This document shows, piece by piece, positions 26,144 through 34,241 of a stretch of DNA of 64,000 nucleotides (within the stretch, counting starts at the first letter, position 1; every line of letters starts with the position of its first letter). The stretch comes from RGIG4034 sp045628945 (GTDB taxonomy: Bacteria > Bacillota > Clostridia > Lachnospirales > Lachnospiraceae), in contig JAZQQG010000020.1 of the NCBI GenBank assembly GCA_045628945.1, positions 24,786-88,785 on the forward strand, read 5' to 3'. A program made the translations under genes and the position numbers. The notes beneath the pieces were generated by a model that was not told where the DNA came from, searched no databases, and worked only from the letters and a program-made list of their open reading frames with translations.

Positions 26144-26178
26144 AAAAGGACTTATTGGAATCAATAGGTCCTTTTTTG
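26144..26178 (+). terminator. Terminator after topA
   Basis: A 14-base arm (AAAAGGACTTATTG, 26144-26157) pairs with 26162-26175 with one weak position and runs into TTTTTTG. It isolates topA from the flagellar operon. Confidence 0.88.
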
Positions 26179-26491
26179 TTTTCTTCAAAAACCGTTGTGT
26201 CCGGGGCACCTATATTTTGTTGCGAAAGGTTTACATAATATAAAAAGTGCAACAAAATATTGTGTCGAGTGGTTTACATAACGACAAAATGAGGTTTACG
26301 TAACGTTACCCGGAATACCCGAAAAGCGCGTAAAATGGGCATTTTCGCATATTTTGTGTTTGCATAACTTAGCACCTACTTGATGTTGTGCTTTTTTGGG
26401 CCGAAACACTTGCCTTTTTCCACGAAATTATTATAATGGAATAAGGTAGGCGGATAGTGTACTTTTTCTTTTGCGTGGAAAGGATGAGCCG
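26179..26491 (+). promoter_or_regulatory. Regulatory region upstream of flgB with repeated boxes
   Basis: About 310 bases without a gene separate the topA terminator from flgB. Three GGTTTACRTAA boxes lie at 26228-26239, 26271-26282 and 26293-26304, on one strand, with start spacings of 43 and 22 bases, near four and two helical turns. A perfect 11-bp inverted repeat, TATTTTGTTGC (26213-26223) and GCAACAAAATA (26249-26259), encloses the first box. The boxes sit 130-200 bases before the predicted promoter. They look like operator sites for an unidentified regulator of motility. Confidence 0.5.
26410..26437 (+). promoter_or_regulatory. Main fla/che operon promoter (sigma-A type)
   Basis: TTGCCT (26410-26415) and a perfect TATAAT (26432-26437) are separated by 16 bases. 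The start would be near 26444, about 48 bases before flgB. A vegetative-type promoter at the front of the operon, with sigD inside it, matches the B. subtilis fla/che arrangement. Confidence 0.75.
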
Positions 26492-26881
26492 ATGAACCGA
26501 ATGGGAATCTATGATTATATCAATGTGTTGGATGCCGCAGCCGATGCGACCTGGATGCGTAACGATGCCATTGCCAACAATATTGCGAATGCCACCACAC
26601 CCGGCTACAAGCGTCAGGAGGTGCAGTTCGAGTCTGAATTGAAGAAAGCCATGAACCGTACCGGAGAGACGACAATGGACGGAAAGGTTGCGGCGATTCG
26701 TACGAATGATGCCAGACCGATCCTGTATAAGGACTATGATCAGTATTCGTATCGTGCCGATGGGAACAATGTGGACCCGGAGCAGGAGAACGTATCACTT
26801 GCCAAGAACCAGATTAAGTATGAGGGTTTGATGAATTCCATTTCTGCGGAATTTAAGAATCTTCAGGCGGTAATGAAGTAA
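26492..26881 (+). CDS. flgB: Flagellar basal-body rod protein FlgB
   Basis: FlgB forms the proximal rod next to FliE. The 129-residue protein is of family length and carries the rod signature MRNDAIANNIANATTPGYKRQEV near residues 29-50, and a C-terminal helix (LAKNQIKYEGLMNSISAEFKNLQAVMK). These N- and C-terminal helices form the axial coiled core. ATG 26492 has AAGGA 7-8 bases upstream; an in-frame ATG at 26471 lies before that site. It is the first gene of the operon and is followed by flgC after 13 bases. Confidence 0.95.
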   Translation: MNRMGIYDYINVLDAAADATWMRNDAIANNIANATTPGYKRQEVQFESELKKAMNRTGETTMDGKVAAIRTNDARPILYKDYDQYSYRADGNNVDPEQENVSLAKNQIKYEGLMNSISAEFKNLQAVMK

Positions 26882-26894
26882 GGAGGAATAGACG

Positions 26895-27338
26895 ATGGGA
26901 ATGTTTGATGCTTTTGATATCAGTGCTTCCGGCCTGACCGCACAGCGACTTCGCATGGATGTGATTGCGGAGAATGTTGCGAATGCGAACACCACTCGTA
27001 CCGATAACGGAACGCCTTACCGCAGACAGGTGGTTTATTTTGAACAGAAGGATGATCAGTCGTCTTTCCGTCATATTTTGAATAAAGAGTTTGATAACTA
27101 TTCCGGAAAGGGTGTTAAGGTGACCGGGATCTATGAGGATACGTGGGACCCGTTAACCATGGTCTATGAGCCGGATCATCCCGATGCAGATGAGAACGGA
27201 TATGTAAGTTATCCGAATGTGAATATCATCGAAGAGATGACGGACTTGATTGATGCGACCCGTGCATATGAAGCGAATTCGACGGCACTGACCGCAAGCA
27301 AGAGCATGGCCATGAAGGGCTTGAATCTGACCCAGTAG
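26895..27338 (+). CDS. flgC: Flagellar basal-body rod protein FlgC
   Basis: FlgC is a proximal rod subunit. The 147 residues begin MGMFDAFDISASGLTAQRLR with the rod motif VIAENVANANTTRTDNGTPYRR, and end with the conserved VNIIEEMTDLIDATRAYEAN plus a C-terminal helix. AAGGAGG precedes the ATG by 8 bases. Export is through the flagellar type III gate without a cleaved signal. Confidence 0.96.
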   Translation: MGMFDAFDISASGLTAQRLRMDVIAENVANANTTRTDNGTPYRRQVVYFEQKDDQSSFRHILNKEFDNYSGKGVKVTGIYEDTWDPLTMVYEPDHPDADENGYVSYPNVNIIEEMTDLIDATRAYEANSTALTASKSMAMKGLNLTQ

Positions 27339-27451
27339 TGTCACAATCGGAGTAACGGTTTGACAGATACTTACGGGGTCGGGGAGTAACGGTCCCCGCA
27401 ATTGTTTTTTTGGATAGGCGAGTCTGGTCGGTAGACCGGAAAGGCATAAAA

Positions 27452-27766
27452 ATGGATATATATACTCTTAGAAACAACAGCATAGTGAGAAGTACCGGTA
27501 GTCTGACTGGCGGGTCGATTACGGGAAACGGGAACCAGGATATGTTTGCGGCTCTTTTGGGAACGGCAATCGACAATATCCATACAACCAACAGCTATCT
27601 TTCGGATGCGGAAAATGAAGAGATTAAGCTTGCGTTGGGCGAGACCGAGAACACTCACGATCTTACGATTGCGCTTCAGAAGGCGAGCACGGCACTGCAG
27701 TATACGGTGGCGATTCGCGATAAGCTGATGGAAGCCTATAAGGAGATTATGCAGATTAATATCTAA
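27452..27766 (+). CDS. fliE: Flagellar hook-basal body complex protein FliE
   Basis: FliE links the MS-ring to the rod and is the first exported rod component. The 104-residue protein matches the family in length. Its C-terminal half has the FliE signature ENTHDLTIALQKASTALQYTVAIRDKLMEAYKEIM. ATG 27452 is chosen from GGAAAGG at 27438-27444; an in-frame codon at 27410 has no ribosome site. A gap of 113 bases before it shows no clear terminator. Confidence 0.93.
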   Translation: MDIYTLRNNSIVRSTGSLTGGSITGNGNQDMFAALLGTAIDNIHTTNSYLSDAENEEIKLALGETENTHDLTIALQKASTALQYTVAIRDKLMEAYKEIMQINI

Positions 27767-27809
27767 GCAGTGTTAGCAGTCGTGTTCGGCACACGATCGG
27801 AGGCATATT

Positions 27810-29426
27810 ATGGTGGATAAGATTTTGGCCCGGTTGAAGAAACTGTGGCAGCAGATTGTGGACTGGTGGACCAAGTTCACGAAAAAACAAAAATGGGTAA
27901 TTGTGGGCGTTACGGCAGGTGTGCTGGTAGCGCTTATTGTGCTTGTAGGAGCACTGACCAAAACACAATACACCTTCTTGATTGCAACCGAGACTTCCAA
28001 GGAAGGCTCGGAGGTACGCGATATTCTTCGGGATGCAGGCGTTACCTACAAGGTGACAGCAGACGGCCGGTCCTTCTCGGTCAAAAAAGGACAGGAGTCC
28101 ATTGCCAATCTGGCACTGGGATCCGAAGGGTATGCGTCGGATGCGTATTCGGACTTAAAGTCGTTGCTGAGCGGCGGTTTTACGCAGACCGAGTCCGATA
28201 AGCAGAAGCTGACGGTGAAGAATGCGGAATCGCAGCTTACACGGGATTTATCGACCTTAAAGTTTGTGAAGTCGGTTCGTGTGAATCTGAATGTTCCCAA
28301 TGACGACGGTACCCTGATTTCGAGTAAGCAGGAGGCCTCCGCCTCGGTGATCTTTTCTCTGAAGGAACCGATGACTTCGGAACAGGCTGCCAACGTTGCC
28401 CGTTCCATCGCAACCGCACTCGGCAATGCCACCACACGGAATATTACCATTATGGATGACGAGGGCAATCTCTATTTCTCCGGAGCGGATGAGAATTCTC
28501 TCACCGGACAGTCCGGCTCTCAGCAGACCATCCGCAATCAGGAGAGCAATTTCGTGAAGGCCAAGGTACTGAGCGTCTTAAACGGTCTTGGCGAGTTTGA
28601 CAATATTTCGATCGCTGCCAATGTGGATATTGATTTCTCTTCCGGTGAGGACACCAGTCATCGATACGAGTCTCAGTTTGGAGAGCAGGAGAGCGTTTAC
28701 TCCCAGAAGTTTGAAGCAAGTGCGGAGTCTACCTCCGGAGAAGGCGGTATTCCGGGAACGACCTCCAATACCGATGATCAGACCACTTATACGATTGGCA
28801 ACAACAGTGAATCCAGCACCATGGAGACGGAAAACCAGTATTATTATCTGCCGGATGAGTATCTCTCTACGAGAATCATTCCCTCCGGTACGATTAAGAA
28901 CGCTTCCTCAAGCATCTCGGTAGCAACGGTAACCTATAATGTGATTACCTATGCGGATGCGAAGGCACAGGGCTTTCTGGACGATATGAGCTGGGCGGAA
29001 TATAAGCGTGCAAACCGTGGCAGAACGAAGCTTGAGGTGGATCCGGATTGGGTAAACACCGTGGCAATGGCTGCGGGAGTACCCGCTTCCAATATCTCCT
29101 TTGTAGCGTATATGGAGAATGTATTTAAGGATACCGTGAAGACGACTGTAAAGGCTACGGATATTGTCACCATCATCCTGATCGTTTTGATTCTGGCGCT
29201 TCTTGCATTTGTTCTTTTACGTGCAATGAAGACGAAGAAGGAAGTGGAACCCGAGCCCGAAATTTCCGTGGAGTCCCTGATTCAGAAGCAGGAGACCCCG
29301 GTGGAGGATATTGAACTGGAGGAGAAATCCATGGCTCGCAGATCCATCGAGAAGTTTGTGGACGAGAATCCCGAACTGGTGGCAAACTTGCTTCGTAACT
29401 GGCTAAACGAGGATTGGGGAGTGTAG
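27810..29426 (+). CDS. fliF: Flagellar MS-ring protein FliF
   Basis: FliF builds the MS-ring in the membrane, the base of motor and export gate. The 538-residue protein has a first membrane helix (about 28-50), a large periplasm-side region with ring-building motifs (FLIATETSKEGSEVRDIL; LTRDLSTLKFVKSVRVNLNVP; ASVIFSL), a Ser/Thr/Gly-rich stretch near residues 300-340, a second membrane helix (about 448-470), and a cytoplasmic tail. The tail ends in RRSIEKFVDENPELVANLLRNW, the FliG-binding region. fliG starts 3 bases after its stop. The length is normal. Confidence 0.96.
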   Translation: MVDKILARLKKLWQQIVDWWTKFTKKQKWVIVGVTAGVLVALIVLVGALTKTQYTFLIATETSKEGSEVRDILRDAGVTYKVTADGRSFSVKKGQESIANLALGSEGYASDAYSDLKSLLSGGFTQTESDKQKLTVKNAESQLTRDLSTLKFVKSVRVNLNVPNDDGTLISSKQEASASVIFSLKEPMTSEQAANVARSIATALGNATTRNITIMDDEGNLYFSGADENSLTGQSGSQQTIRNQESNFVKAKVLSVLNGLGEFDNISIAANVDIDFSSGEDTSHRYESQFGEQESVYSQKFEASAESTSGEGGIPGTTSNTDDQTTYTIGNNSESSTMETENQYYYLPDEYLSTRIIPSGTIKNASSSISVATVTYNVITYADAKAQGFLDDMSWAEYKRANRGRTKLEVDPDWVNTVAMAAGVPASNISFVAYMENVFKDTVKTTVKATDIVTIILIVLILALLAFVLLRAMKTKKEVEPEPEISVESLIQKQETPVEDIELEEKSMARRSIEKFVDENPELVANLLRNWLNEDWGV

Positions 29427-29429
29427 TTT

Positions 29430-30446
29430 ATGAGACCTGTGGCTGATTTACCGATTACCGGGATACAAAAAGCGGCGATTCTTCTCATTGTTTTAGGACC
29501 GGAGAAGTCCGCCACCATATTCAAACACCTGAAGGAGGAGGAGATCGAAGAACTCACTCTGGAGATTGCGAATACCCGCAGTATCACTCCTCAGGTAAAA
29601 GAGAATGTTATCAACGAGTTCTATGAGGTGTGCCTGGCACAGCAGTACATTGCCGAAGGCGGTATTACCTACGCGAAGGAACTCTTGGACAAGGCCTTGG
29701 GCGAAGAGAAGGCAATGGATGTCATCGGCAAGCTGACCGCTTCCTTACAGGTAAAGCCTTTCGAATTCGTTCGAAAGACCGATGCGGCACAGTTGTTGAA
29801 CTTCATTCAGGACGAGCATCCGCAGACCATCGCCCTGATTCTGTCCTATCTGTCTCCGGCACAGGCAGCTTTAATTGTATCTGCATTGCCGCCCGACCGA
29901 CAGAGCGATGTTGCAAAGCGTATTGCGATGATGGACCGTACCAGTCCCGATGTCATCAAGGAAGTGGAGAAGGTACTGGAGAGCAAGCTTGCAAGCTTAG
30001 TAAACCAGGATTACACCATTATCGGTGGTGTCGATGCGGTGGTAGAAATCTTGAATACCGTCGATCGTGGTACCGAAAAACATATTATGGAGACCCTCGA
30101 AATCGAAGAGCCCGAGCTTGCGGATGAGATTCGTAAGAAGATGTTCGTCTTCGAGGACGTGCTGTTGCTTGATGACCGTGCGATTCAGCGAGTACTTCGT
30201 GATGTGGACAACAATGACCTGGCTGTGGCACTTAAGGGTGCAAACGAGCAGGTTCAGAATGCTATTTTCAACAACTTATCGAAGCGTCTTGCTGTCATGA
30301 TTAAGGAAGATATGGACTTCATGGGACCGGTTCGTATGAAGGACGTTGAGGAAGCACAGCAGAAGATTGTTAATATTATTCGTAAACTGGAAGACTCTGC
30401 AGAAATCGTAATCAGCAGAGGCGGAGGCGACGAGATCATTGTCTAA
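29430..30446 (+). CDS. fliG: Flagellar motor switch protein FliG
   Basis: FliG forms the C-ring top and receives torque from MotA. The 338 residues show the N-terminal FliF-binding domain (GIQKAAILLIVLGPEKSATIFKHLKEEEIEELTLEI), the middle domain with EHPQTIALILSYL (EHPQ motif), and the C-terminal torque helix region DVLLLDDRAIQRVLRDVDNNDLAVALKG with charged residues expected to meet the stator. It overlaps fliH by 8 bases. Confidence 0.97.
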   Translation: MRPVADLPITGIQKAAILLIVLGPEKSATIFKHLKEEEIEELTLEIANTRSITPQVKENVINEFYEVCLAQQYIAEGGITYAKELLDKALGEEKAMDVIGKLTASLQVKPFEFVRKTDAAQLLNFIQDEHPQTIALILSYLSPAQAALIVSALPPDRQSDVAKRIAMMDRTSPDVIKEVEKVLESKLASLVNQDYTIIGGVDAVVEILNTVDRGTEKHIMETLEIEEPELADEIRKKMFVFEDVLLLDDRAIQRVLRDVDNNDLAVALKGANEQVQNAIFNNLSKRLAVMIKEDMDFMGPVRMKDVEEAQQKIVNIIRKLEDSAEIVISRGGGDEIIV

Positions 30447-31404
30447 TCTCATTAAGTCATACTATGTGAATATGAATCAGACTGAGGAGCAGCCTAAGTC
30501 CCGCGTGATCGATTCAAACGGGTTGATGGAAGCAAAATTGGCAATTCTGAAGGATTTGTTTCCGGAAGCTTCCTTTGGCGGAGAAGATTCTTCCTCTGAC
30601 GGCTTTGTGGAAGGGTTGGATCCGGAACAGGTTGCGGCTCTTTTGGGCGATGAGGCCTTCGATGAGAACGGGAACCCGATTGCCTTGGAAGAACTGTCGC
30701 CGGAGAGTCGTGCTCTTTTGGAGGAGCAGGCCGGCAGCCGTGTTCTGCATGAGCAGAATCGCGGTGCGTCGAACTCCGCTCTCGAGGATGCCAGGGTACA
30801 GGTGGAGGCTATGTATGCCAATGCCAATGCCGAAATTGAGCAGATGCTCGAGAGTGCCCGTATGGAGGCTGAGAATCTCCGAGATCAGATTCTGGAGGAA
30901 GCCCGTACGGAAGGCTATAACAACGGATATACCGAGGGACTTCAGAAGGCTCGCGACTTAGAACAGGATGCCAAACAGCGCGGACAGGCATTAATCGATG
31001 AAGGCAATGCATTAAAGACCCAATATGAAGCCTTTCTAAACGATGCGGAGCCGAGGCTTGTGGATGCTCTGATTCGTGTATTTGATTATGTGATTCATGC
31101 CAATCTGAATGAGCAGCGGGAGGAGTTACTGTTTCTCATTGAGAACACCCTTCGACAGGATGATAGCAGTAAGGCTTTCATTGTTCATGTAAGCCCTGAG
31201 GCGGTGGCACGGGTCAAAGAAGAAAAAGACCGACTGAAGGCAAATCTCCCCGAGACGGTATCCGTCGATATTATCGAGGATATGACACTGACGGAGAACC
31301 AGTGCATTATCGATGCGGACGGCAGCATCTTTGATTGCGGTCTGGATACACAACTAACAGAACTTGAGAAAAAGTTAAGGATTCTGTCCTATGATGGCAA
31401 TTAA
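30439..31404 (+). CDS. fliH: Flagellar assembly protein FliH
   Basis: FliH binds and regulates the export ATPase FliI and docks it to the C-ring. The 321-residue protein has an acidic N-terminal half, a long coiled coil with QVEAMYANANAEIEQMLESAR and EGYNNGYTEGLQKARDL, and a C-terminal FliH/HrpE domain (ADGSIFDCGLDTQLTELEKKL). Translation starts at TTG 30439 inside fliG, with GGAGG 11 bases upstream; the resulting MSNLIKS start is typical of Gram-positive FliH. It overlaps fliI by 14 bases. Confidence 0.92.
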   Translation: MSNLIKSYYVNMNQTEEQPKSRVIDSNGLMEAKLAILKDLFPEASFGGEDSSSDGFVEGLDPEQVAALLGDEAFDENGNPIALEELSPESRALLEEQAGSRVLHEQNRGASNSALEDARVQVEAMYANANAEIEQMLESARMEAENLRDQILEEARTEGYNNGYTEGLQKARDLEQDAKQRGQALIDEGNALKTQYEAFLNDAEPRLVDALIRVFDYVIHANLNEQREELLFLIENTLRQDDSSKAFIVHVSPEAVARVKEEKDRLKANLPETVSVDIIEDMTLTENQCIIDADGSIFDCGLDTQLTELEKKLRILSYDGN

Positions 31405-32707
31405 CACTGCAAAGTATGAGCAACTCATGACAGAGACTTTCTTTCAAAAGAAGGGGAAAGTCGTGAACCTCGTCGGATTAACAATAGAAGCCTCCGGGAT
31501 CAGTGCGAAGCTGGGCGATATCTGCTCGATTACTCCCGCAGATCCGTCCTATTCGGATATTATGGCGGAGGTTGTCGGTTTCCGTGAGAGCCGCGTATTG
31601 CTGATGCCCTATGAGTCGACGGAGGGAATCGGTCTTGGCAGCACGGTAATCAGTCTGAATCATCCGCTCCAGGTGCGAGTCGGAGATTTCCTGTTGGGGA
31701 AGACCCTGGATGGACTCGGAAGACCCACCGGACAAGGGTTTGAGTATCCGGCGGATGCGGGAATCGGTCCGGTAGAGGCAGCTCCTCCGGATGCAATGGA
31801 ACGTGAAATCATCAATGAGGTGCTTCCGCTGGGTGTACGTGCGGTGGACGGATTGATCACCATCGGGAAGGGACAGCGTATCGGAATCTTTGCGGGTTCC
31901 GGTGTCGGTAAATCAACATTAATGGGTATGTTTGCCCGAAATACCAAAGCAGACATTAACGTGATTGCTCTGATCGGAGAGCGAGGTCGTGAGGTGCGTG
32001 AGTTCATTGAACGTGACTTGGGACCCGAAGGTATGGCCCGCTCCGTTGTGGTGGTGGCGACCTCGGATAAGCCTGCTCTGGAACGTAAAAAAGCGGCACT
32101 TACCGCGACGGCAATTGCGGAATACTTCCGTGATCAGGGACGGGATGTTCTTTTGATGATGGACTCCCTGACCCGTTTCTCTATGGCACAACGCGAAATC
32201 GGACTGGCCTCCGGCGAGCCTCCCGTTACGAGAGGATATCCGCCCAGTGTATATGCGGAGATGCCGAAACTTTTGGAACGCGCGGGTAAGAATGACAAAG
32301 GTTCCATTACGGGACTCTATACCGTCCTGGTGGACGGTGACGATATGAACGAGCCGATTACCGATACGGCCCGTAGTATTCTGGACGGCCACGTAATGCT
32401 CAACCGTAAGCTTGCGCATAAGAACCACTATCCGGCAATCGATGTATTACAGAGTATCTCTCGATGCATGAGCTCGATTGTCGATAAGCCGCAGAAGGGG
32501 GCAGCGGGCAAACTTCGTAATGTTCTTGCTACCTACAACGAGGCAGAGGATTTGATTAATATCGGTGCTTACAAGAAAGGCAGTAACAAGGAGATTGACA
32601 ACGCGATCGAGAAAATCGACAGCGTGAATCGTTTCCTCTGCCAGGATGTGGACGAGAAGGTTTCTTACGAGGATACCGTCGCCGGCATGAAGGCACTGTT
32701 CGAATAG
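31391..32707 (+). CDS. fliI: Flagellum-specific ATPase FliI
   Basis: FliI is the F1-like ATPase of the flagellar type III export system. The 438-residue protein carries Walker A GIFAGSGVGKSTLMG, GERGREVREF, Walker B DVLLMMDSLTRF, and the family stretch REIGLASGEPPVTRGYPPSVYAEMPKLLERAG. ATG 31391 or 31394 inside the fliH end is the start. Residues and length are as expected, with no missing catalytic part. Confidence 0.97.
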   Translation: MMAINTAKYEQLMTETFFQKKGKVVNLVGLTIEASGISAKLGDICSITPADPSYSDIMAEVVGFRESRVLLMPYESTEGIGLGSTVISLNHPLQVRVGDFLLGKTLDGLGRPTGQGFEYPADAGIGPVEAAPPDAMEREIINEVLPLGVRAVDGLITIGKGQRIGIFAGSGVGKSTLMGMFARNTKADINVIALIGERGREVREFIERDLGPEGMARSVVVVATSDKPALERKKAALTATAIAEYFRDQGRDVLLMMDSLTRFSMAQREIGLASGEPPVTRGYPPSVYAEMPKLLERAGKNDKGSITGLYTVLVDGDDMNEPITDTARSILDGHVMLNRKLAHKNHYPAIDVLQSISRCMSSIVDKPQKGAAGKLRNVLATYNEAEDLINIGAYKKGSNKEIDNAIEKIDSVNRFLCQDVDEKVSYEDTVAGMKALFE

Positions 32708-32723
32708 GATTACGGGAGTCACA

Positions 32724-33179
32724 ATGGCAGGGTTTCACTATCGCATGCAGAATATTCTGGACATGAAGATTCAGTTGGAGACGCAGGCGAAGATTGCCTT
32801 TGCTGCAGCCCAGCAGAGACTGAATGCCGAGGAAGAGAAGCTGATGGCTCTCCAGACCCGTCGTGCGGATTATCTGGAGGAGGGCCGTCGCCTTCGTACC
32901 ACTACGTTGGATATGCTTTCGCTAAAAGAGAATGAGCAGGCGGTCAAGAAGGCGGACGAGGACATCAAGGCTCAGATTCTGCAGATTCATGTGGCACAGC
33001 GTAATCTCGAGAATGCACGCAAAAAGCTTCAGGACATTACTGTGGATCGTAAGGGGCACGAGAAGTTAAAGGAAAAGGCATTCGAAGAGTTCCTCGAAGA
33101 GGAAAAACTTGCGGAACAGAAACAGATTGATGAATTAACCAGCTACACTTACGGGGCGCGAGGCTCGAAGGAGAACTAA
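32724..33179 (+). CDS. fliJ: Flagellar export chaperone FliJ
   Basis: FliJ is a coiled-coil stalk in the export ATPase ring that couples to FlhA. This 151-residue protein is almost entirely helical and highly charged, begins FHYRMQNILDMKIQLETQAK as in Gram-positive FliJ, and follows fliI by 16 bases with GGGAG before its ATG. Sequence conservation in this family is low; position is strong support. Confidence 0.9.
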   Translation: MAGFHYRMQNILDMKIQLETQAKIAFAAAQQRLNAEEEKLMALQTRRADYLEEGRRLRTTTLDMLSLKENEQAVKKADEDIKAQILQIHVAQRNLENARKKLQDITVDRKGHEKLKEKAFEEFLEEEKLAEQKQIDELTSYTYGARGSKEN

Positions 33180-33197
33180 CCCCATAAGGAGGAGAAG

Positions 33198-34076
33198 ATG
33201 GCAGATACGATGGAGCGCTCCAAGGAGGAAATCTCCCGCGAGAAGAAGCGCCTGAAGGATGAGAAGAAAAAAATAAAACAAGAGCAGGGCATCCAGAAGA
33301 AGGAAGCCAAAAAGCGCGCAAAGGAGATCTCCAAGCAGGAGGCGGAACTGACGGCCGACAACGAAGGAAGTCCTATCGGTGCTTTTTTGGTGACGGTTAT
33401 TATTATCGTCATCTGGTTGGCGATTCTTGCACTGTTAATCAAATTGGATGTTGGTGGCTTCGGTTCCAATGTTTTGAAACCGATTCTGAAGGATGTTCCC
33501 GTGATTAATCTTATCCTTCCCGGGGAGGAGGAAGAGACCGAGACCGAGGACAAGGAAGGCTATTACGGATATACGAGCTTGGGTGATGCCGTGGACCAGA
33601 TTAAGTCTTTGGAGAAGCAGCTTGCACAGATGCAGCAGCTCTATTCGGCAGATGAGGAAAAGATTGCCGAGTTGGAAGCGGAAGTGAATCGCCTTGCTCC
33701 TTTTGAAGAAAACCAATTGGCCTTTGCGAAGGTGAAGCAGGAATTCTACGAAAATGTTATCTACGCGGAAAAGGGCCCGGGATATGATGCGTACATCAAG
33801 TACTATGAATCCATGGATCCGACGACTGCGGAATATCTCTATAAGCAGGTCATCATTCAGAAGGCTAAGGATAAGGAACTGGAGGACTATGCCAATACCT
33901 ATTCGGCCATGAAACCGAAGGCGGCAGCGGGAATCTTTGAGGCCATGACCGATGATTTAGAGCTGGTAGCGAAGATTCTGGAAGAGATGGGGCCGGACAG
34001 CCGAGGCGCCATTATGGCGGCGATGGATCCCGCCATTGCGGCCAAGTTAACGAAGATTATGGATCCGGACCAGTAA
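33198..34076 (+). CDS. MotE-like (MgtE N-domain) flagellar protein
   Basis: The 292-residue protein corresponds in position to YlxF of B. subtilis. It has a strongly charged, Lys-rich coiled N-terminus (about 1-50), one membrane segment (AFLVTVIIIVIWLAILALLI, about 57-77), an acidic stretch, a coiled coil (IKSLEKQLAQMQQL...IAELEAEVNRL) and a C-terminal helical domain like the N-terminal domain of MgtE (YANTYSAMKPKAAAGIFEAMTDD; ILEEMGPDSRGAIMAAMDP). MotE in other bacteria is a chaperone for stator protein MotC; the role in Firmicutes is not known. AAGGAGG precedes ATG. Confidence 0.85.
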   Translation: MADTMERSKEEISREKKRLKDEKKKIKQEQGIQKKEAKKRAKEISKQEAELTADNEGSPIGAFLVTVIIIVIWLAILALLIKLDVGGFGSNVLKPILKDVPVINLILPGEEEETETEDKEGYYGYTSLGDAVDQIKSLEKQLAQMQQLYSADEEKIAELEAEVNRLAPFEENQLAFAKVKQEFYENVIYAEKGPGYDAYIKYYESMDPTTAEYLYKQVIIQKAKDKELEDYANTYSAMKPKAAAGIFEAMTDDLELVAKILEEMGPDSRGAIMAAMDPAIAAKLTKIMDPDQ

Positions 34077-34137
34077 AAAGCGCGGATTTCGCATTCTTTT
34101 TTGACCGAAAAAAGCAATGGAAAAAGCTGAAAACGGT

Positions 34138-34164
34138 TAAGGAAATCCTACATCCGTCCGATAT
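34138..34164 (+). promoter_or_regulatory. Candidate SigD (sigma-28) promoter before fliK
   Basis: TAAG (34138-34141), 15 bases, TCCGATAT (34157-34164) differs from TAAA-N15-GCCGATAT at one base in each element. It lies in a 165-base gap, one of the longest inside the operon, about 80 bases before fliK, so SigD could boost expression of the hook and later genes. Confidence 0.5.
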
Positions 34165-34241
34165 AAGTACTGTGAGAGAGCAATTCGCTGACTCACGGAT
34201 TTATATACAGCACCTTGACAATTGAAGAAAGGAGAAATGCA

